64,000 nt of DNA from Carya illinoinensis (lineage: Eukaryota > Streptophyta > Magnoliopsida > Fagales > Juglandaceae): NCBI RefSeq assembly GCF_018687715.1, contig NC_056755.1:26283501-26347500 (forward strand), read 5' to 3'. The notes under the pieces were generated by a model. It saw only the letters and a list, made by a program, of their open reading frames with translations, was not told the DNA's origin and searched no databases. Below, one piece after another: positions 61,747 to 64,000 of the stretch. How positions within the stretch are numbered: position 1 is the first letter of the stretch; every line of letters starts with the position of its first letter. The translations under genes were made by a program, and so were the position numbers.

Positions 61747-61982
61747 CGCTTGAGCGGGGTGTCGAGCGCGCGTCGAGCGTTCGACTCTGCCTGATTTCGC
61801 TCGAGCGTCCTATCGAGCGCACATCGAGCGTTCGACTCTGCTTGATTTCGCTCGAGCGGCCAATGTCTCCGCTCGAGCGATCTTCGTTTTTCAGCAACTT
61901 GCTCGAGCTCCCTGTCGAGTGGCAGTCGACCGTTTGAATCTGCCTGAATTCGCTCGAGCGGCCAAAAGCCTCCGCTCGAGCG
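61747..61982 (-). promoter_or_regulatory. CTCGAGCG motif cluster in LTR U3
   Basis: Same cluster as in the solo LTRs, with a few motifs lost by single C-to-T or G-to-A changes (for example 'cgcttgagcg' at 61747). Confidence 0.5.
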
Positions 61983-62022
61983 AACTTGTAAAATCTGCAA
62001 TATGAAATTTTGCAAGCCATCA

Positions 62023-62036
62023 AATACCCCCAAACT
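62023..62036 (-). other. 3' polypurine tract (minus strand)
   Basis: Minus strand AAGTTTGGGGGTATT directly before the LTR start TGATGG. It is preceded (62046-62058) by 'GTTTGAGGACAAAC', forming the same two-part module as at 63411-63442. Confidence 0.8.
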
Positions 62037-62038
62037 TA

Positions 62039-63688
62039 CAACTTTGTTTGTCCTCAAACAAAAAGAAAAACAAATGATAGTTTAGGCAATATCAACTCGA
62101 CCCCAAAGAGAAGTATCATCATTCACCAAGCTTTTATGAATTTAGATTTCATCTCTAGTATCTTACTCTTTTAACATCAAAGATAGCAAGAAAATCAATC
62201 AAAAATTTTGCAATTTGTCAAGCAAGAGTTAGGCGTTTACTTCAACCTAAAGCTAAGACCTTGAGTGGATGTGTGATATAGTCAATTTAACCTCAAACCA
62301 CCTGCAAACTTAGATAAAAGTAGAACAACCAAAATCAGAAGAATTCTCTTAAAACTTAACCCCATAAGTCCAATTTTCAGAAATCCTCTCCACTAATGTA
62401 GTCAACACCAAAATCAAAGATCAAAAGGTCTTTATTAAGGTTGTAATGATAGGCCACAGGGTGAGGGTTAAGAAAGAACTGGATATGGGAAATTAAATCA
62501 AACTGGGAAAATACTTAGTGAAAAGAACATTAAAAGAGAAACTCACATGATTCAAATCATAGCTCTTTCTTGGCAATATGCTCATACTTGTGACATTATT
62601 ATTGCTGTAATCACTGATGTAATACCAACACTTCCCTTAACAAAATTTGAGGTAATTCACTTTCCACTTGGCGACTTCTTTTTCTTTTCTTTTCTTTTCT
62701 TTTTCTTTTTCCTCTTCTTTTTTTTTTTTTTTTTTTTTATCACTTCCTTTCTTCTTCTTCTTTTTCTTTGATCAAACAGAGCAAACATAATACTTTTCAT
62801 CATGTAACCAATTTTCTCTTTTAAATGTAACTCTCCACCAAAGTATTTTCTCAAACTATCAACGGTAGATTCATTGTTTTTCAGGCTTAAAGCGGGCATG
62901 GTTTATGTAGTTTAAAGAATCAATAAAGGCTCATGAAGGCTCAAGGGGGTTGACTATGGAAACACACCATGTAATGATGGCATGACATTTAGGACGGCTG
63001 GGAAAGCTTTTTGGTTATGCCAAAGAAATGCCTAGATCATTTCTCTAATATTTGGTCTCAACTAGGATTTCGCCTCAAGGACCCATCAACGGATTCTAGA
63101 GCAAAGCAAAATCGAACCTCCCTCTTTCAATTAATTCAACTTCTTCTCTTCATAAGCAAAATGGAATAAGAGAAAAATGACTATGTGCTCAATTGTGTTC
63201 AAGGTCAAAGATTTAAACCAAAGTACCCACAAAACTTCACTTGACATAAAAGAAATTTTTGAAAATTTTTCTCAAAACCATCTTCAATCACAAATTTCAG
63301 AGTCATAGAGAATTCAATCTTACTCCAATGCATGCTTGGTAAGAGACTCAAACAACCCATCAACAACCCAAGACTTAGAAAACAAGAGGATCAAATGATT
63401 ATAGGAGTTTACACCCCCAAACTTAAACTAAACAATGTCCTCATTGTGATGCAAAAGTAAAAAGGATTGAAGAAATAAAGGAACTTCCCTGGTTTCATGG
63501 TGAACCTTCCGAGGTTTTAAAATTTTCCAGCTCTTTATTCTTGCTAAATAAACCTGCATCAAAAACCAATTTATTAAAACTTAAATAAATAAAGATAATA
63601 AAATAAATGAAAGAAAGAAAGATAGATCTATGGGTTGCCTCCCATAAGCGCTTGTTTTAAAGTCTACAGCCAGACTTTTCAATCTTCC
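62039..63688 (-). mobile_element. Non-coding 3' spacer of the nested element
   Basis: About 1.65 kb without a supportable gene. Contains a long pyrimidine tract (62677-62769) whose translations are artefacts. The segment next to the protease stop (63620-63660, 'gggttgcctcccataagcg') is typical of the same position in plant Athila/Tat elements. Confidence 0.65.
63411..63442 (-). other. Second polypurine module
   Basis: Minus strand 'ATGAGGACATTG' followed by AGTTTAAGTTTGGGGGTG, about 1.39 kb upstream of the LTR-proximal tract. It matches that tract's layout (GAGGACA, a short gap, then AGTTTGGGGGT). Confidence 0.5.
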
Positions 63689-64000
63689 TCAATCGGGATC
63701 TCTAAGAGGAATAAGAGTACAGTTCCTCTCCACTTCATTGCTAAGTGATGTATCTTGCTGCAAGGCTCGTTCTAGGTGATTGGCTGGTGCATCTTCTTTA
63801 AAGGCCTTTTCTTCACATTGCTTAATGTCATCAATCCGAAAACAAGTGCTTGGCTCTTCTGGAATTCTCATGGCTTGGTAAATGTTGAACATAACTTCTT
63901 CCTTGTTCACTCTCAATGTTAACTCACCCTTTTGAACATCAATCAAAGCTCGTCCCGTGGCCAAGAATGGTCGGCCAAGAATTAATGGGACTTCTTCATC
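63689..64000 (-). CDS. Retrotransposon gag-protease polyprotein, C-terminal end (partial)
   Basis: Open on the minus strand from the window edge to TGA at 63689-63691 (103 codons visible). The first residues, [18 protein letters not shown], contain the conserved '[10 protein letters not shown]' block of plant Ty3/gypsy retropepsins, the second conserved region of this aspartic protease. The catalytic D-(S/T)-G would be beyond the edge. The following 80 residues are the hydrophilic tail that ends the gag-protease frame in Athila-like elements. No start is visible: the frame continues upstream. It is followed not by reverse transcriptase but by the spacer and LTR. Confidence 0.82.
   Translation of the reverse strand, partial: DEEVPLILGRPFLATGRALIDVQKGELTLRVNKEEVMFNIYQAMRIPEEPSTCFRIDDIKQCEEKAFKEDAPANHLERALQQDTSLSNEVERNCTLIPLRDPD

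Larger units (their letters stand above)
60701..62022 (-). repeat. 3' LTR, 1322 bp
   Basis: Full-length LTR, nearly identical to the solo LTR at 49631-50952. On the minus strand it starts TGATGGCTTGC and ends GCACCGGTCA. It holds the CTCGAGCG cluster (61747-61982) and a TATA box (61694-61703). Confidence 0.93.
60701..64000 (-). mobile_element. Nested Ty3/gypsy-like element of the same family, 3' end
   Basis: Minus-strand element inserted into the older LTR; likely target copy ATTAT (60696-60700), partner outside the window. From its 3' end: LTR 60701-62022, polypurine tract 62023-62036, non-coding spacer 62039-63688, and a retropepsin-containing frame from 63689 running off the window. Reverse transcriptase, RNase H and integrase, which should lie between protease and the 3' LTR, are absent. 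The copy is therefore a gag-protease-only, non-autonomous form, or pol was deleted. Confidence 0.82.

Noticed and set aside
62547..62899. Phenylalanine-rich and lysine-rich frames
   Set aside because: Caused by the pyrimidine tract at 62677-62769.

Overview
Plant nuclear DNA, almost certainly from a dicot and plausibly a woody rosid; I cannot name the species from sequence alone. There is no intact cellular gene. The window is a satellite DNA block invaded by nested transposable elements, with a degenerate transposon-rich flank on the right. Evidence for a plant: Ty3/gypsy elements with plant-type primer sites and polypurine tracts, a plant LINE carrying an RNase H domain, a CACTA (En/Spm) transposase gene with GT/AG introns, and a captured BAHD acyltransferase end.

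Layout. (1) 1-31469: about 30 kb of a higher-order satellite. Three related monomers, A (~490 bp), B (~482 bp) and C (~490 bp), repeat as A-B-C with a ~1462 bp period. A solo LTR (14093-15413) interrupts it, next to a rearranged stretch that reads A-B-B-C-B-C. (2) 31470-37295: a retrotransposon island made of a decayed integrase end plus LTR (+ strand), followed by a chromovirus-like integrase remnant and LTR (- strand). (3) 37296-51151: the satellite resumes in a different architecture, A-D-B-C with a ~1938 bp period and a fourth monomer type, D. It is split by a non-autonomous LTR retrotransposon (37925-45926, TSD GATGG) and a second solo LTR (49631-50952, TSD CCCAT). (4) From 51152: an apparent CACTA left terminus inserted in the satellite. 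It is followed by a BAHD acyltransferase 3' fragment, an antisense 5'-truncated LINE, AT-rich DNA, a TnpD N-terminal remnant and a multi-exon Transposase_24-type gene (to 59252). (5) 59953-64000: an old LTR fragment, interrupted at 60701 by a young minus-strand element of the same family. That element has its 3' LTR, polypurine tract, a coding-free 1.6 kb spacer and a retropepsin end running off the window.

How it fits together. The satellite is evolving by unit duplication, deletion and unequal exchange. Variants such as a ~70 bp deletion in A are shared by neighbouring units. One LTR family with a dense CTCGAGCG cluster upstream of a TATA box is present four times in the same orientation, twice as solo LTRs inside the satellite. 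Those solo LTRs could act as promoters pointing into the array. The least ordinary content is the satellite itself: the switch from a three-monomer to a four-monomer higher-order repeat, and the sequence blocks kept in all four monomer types.
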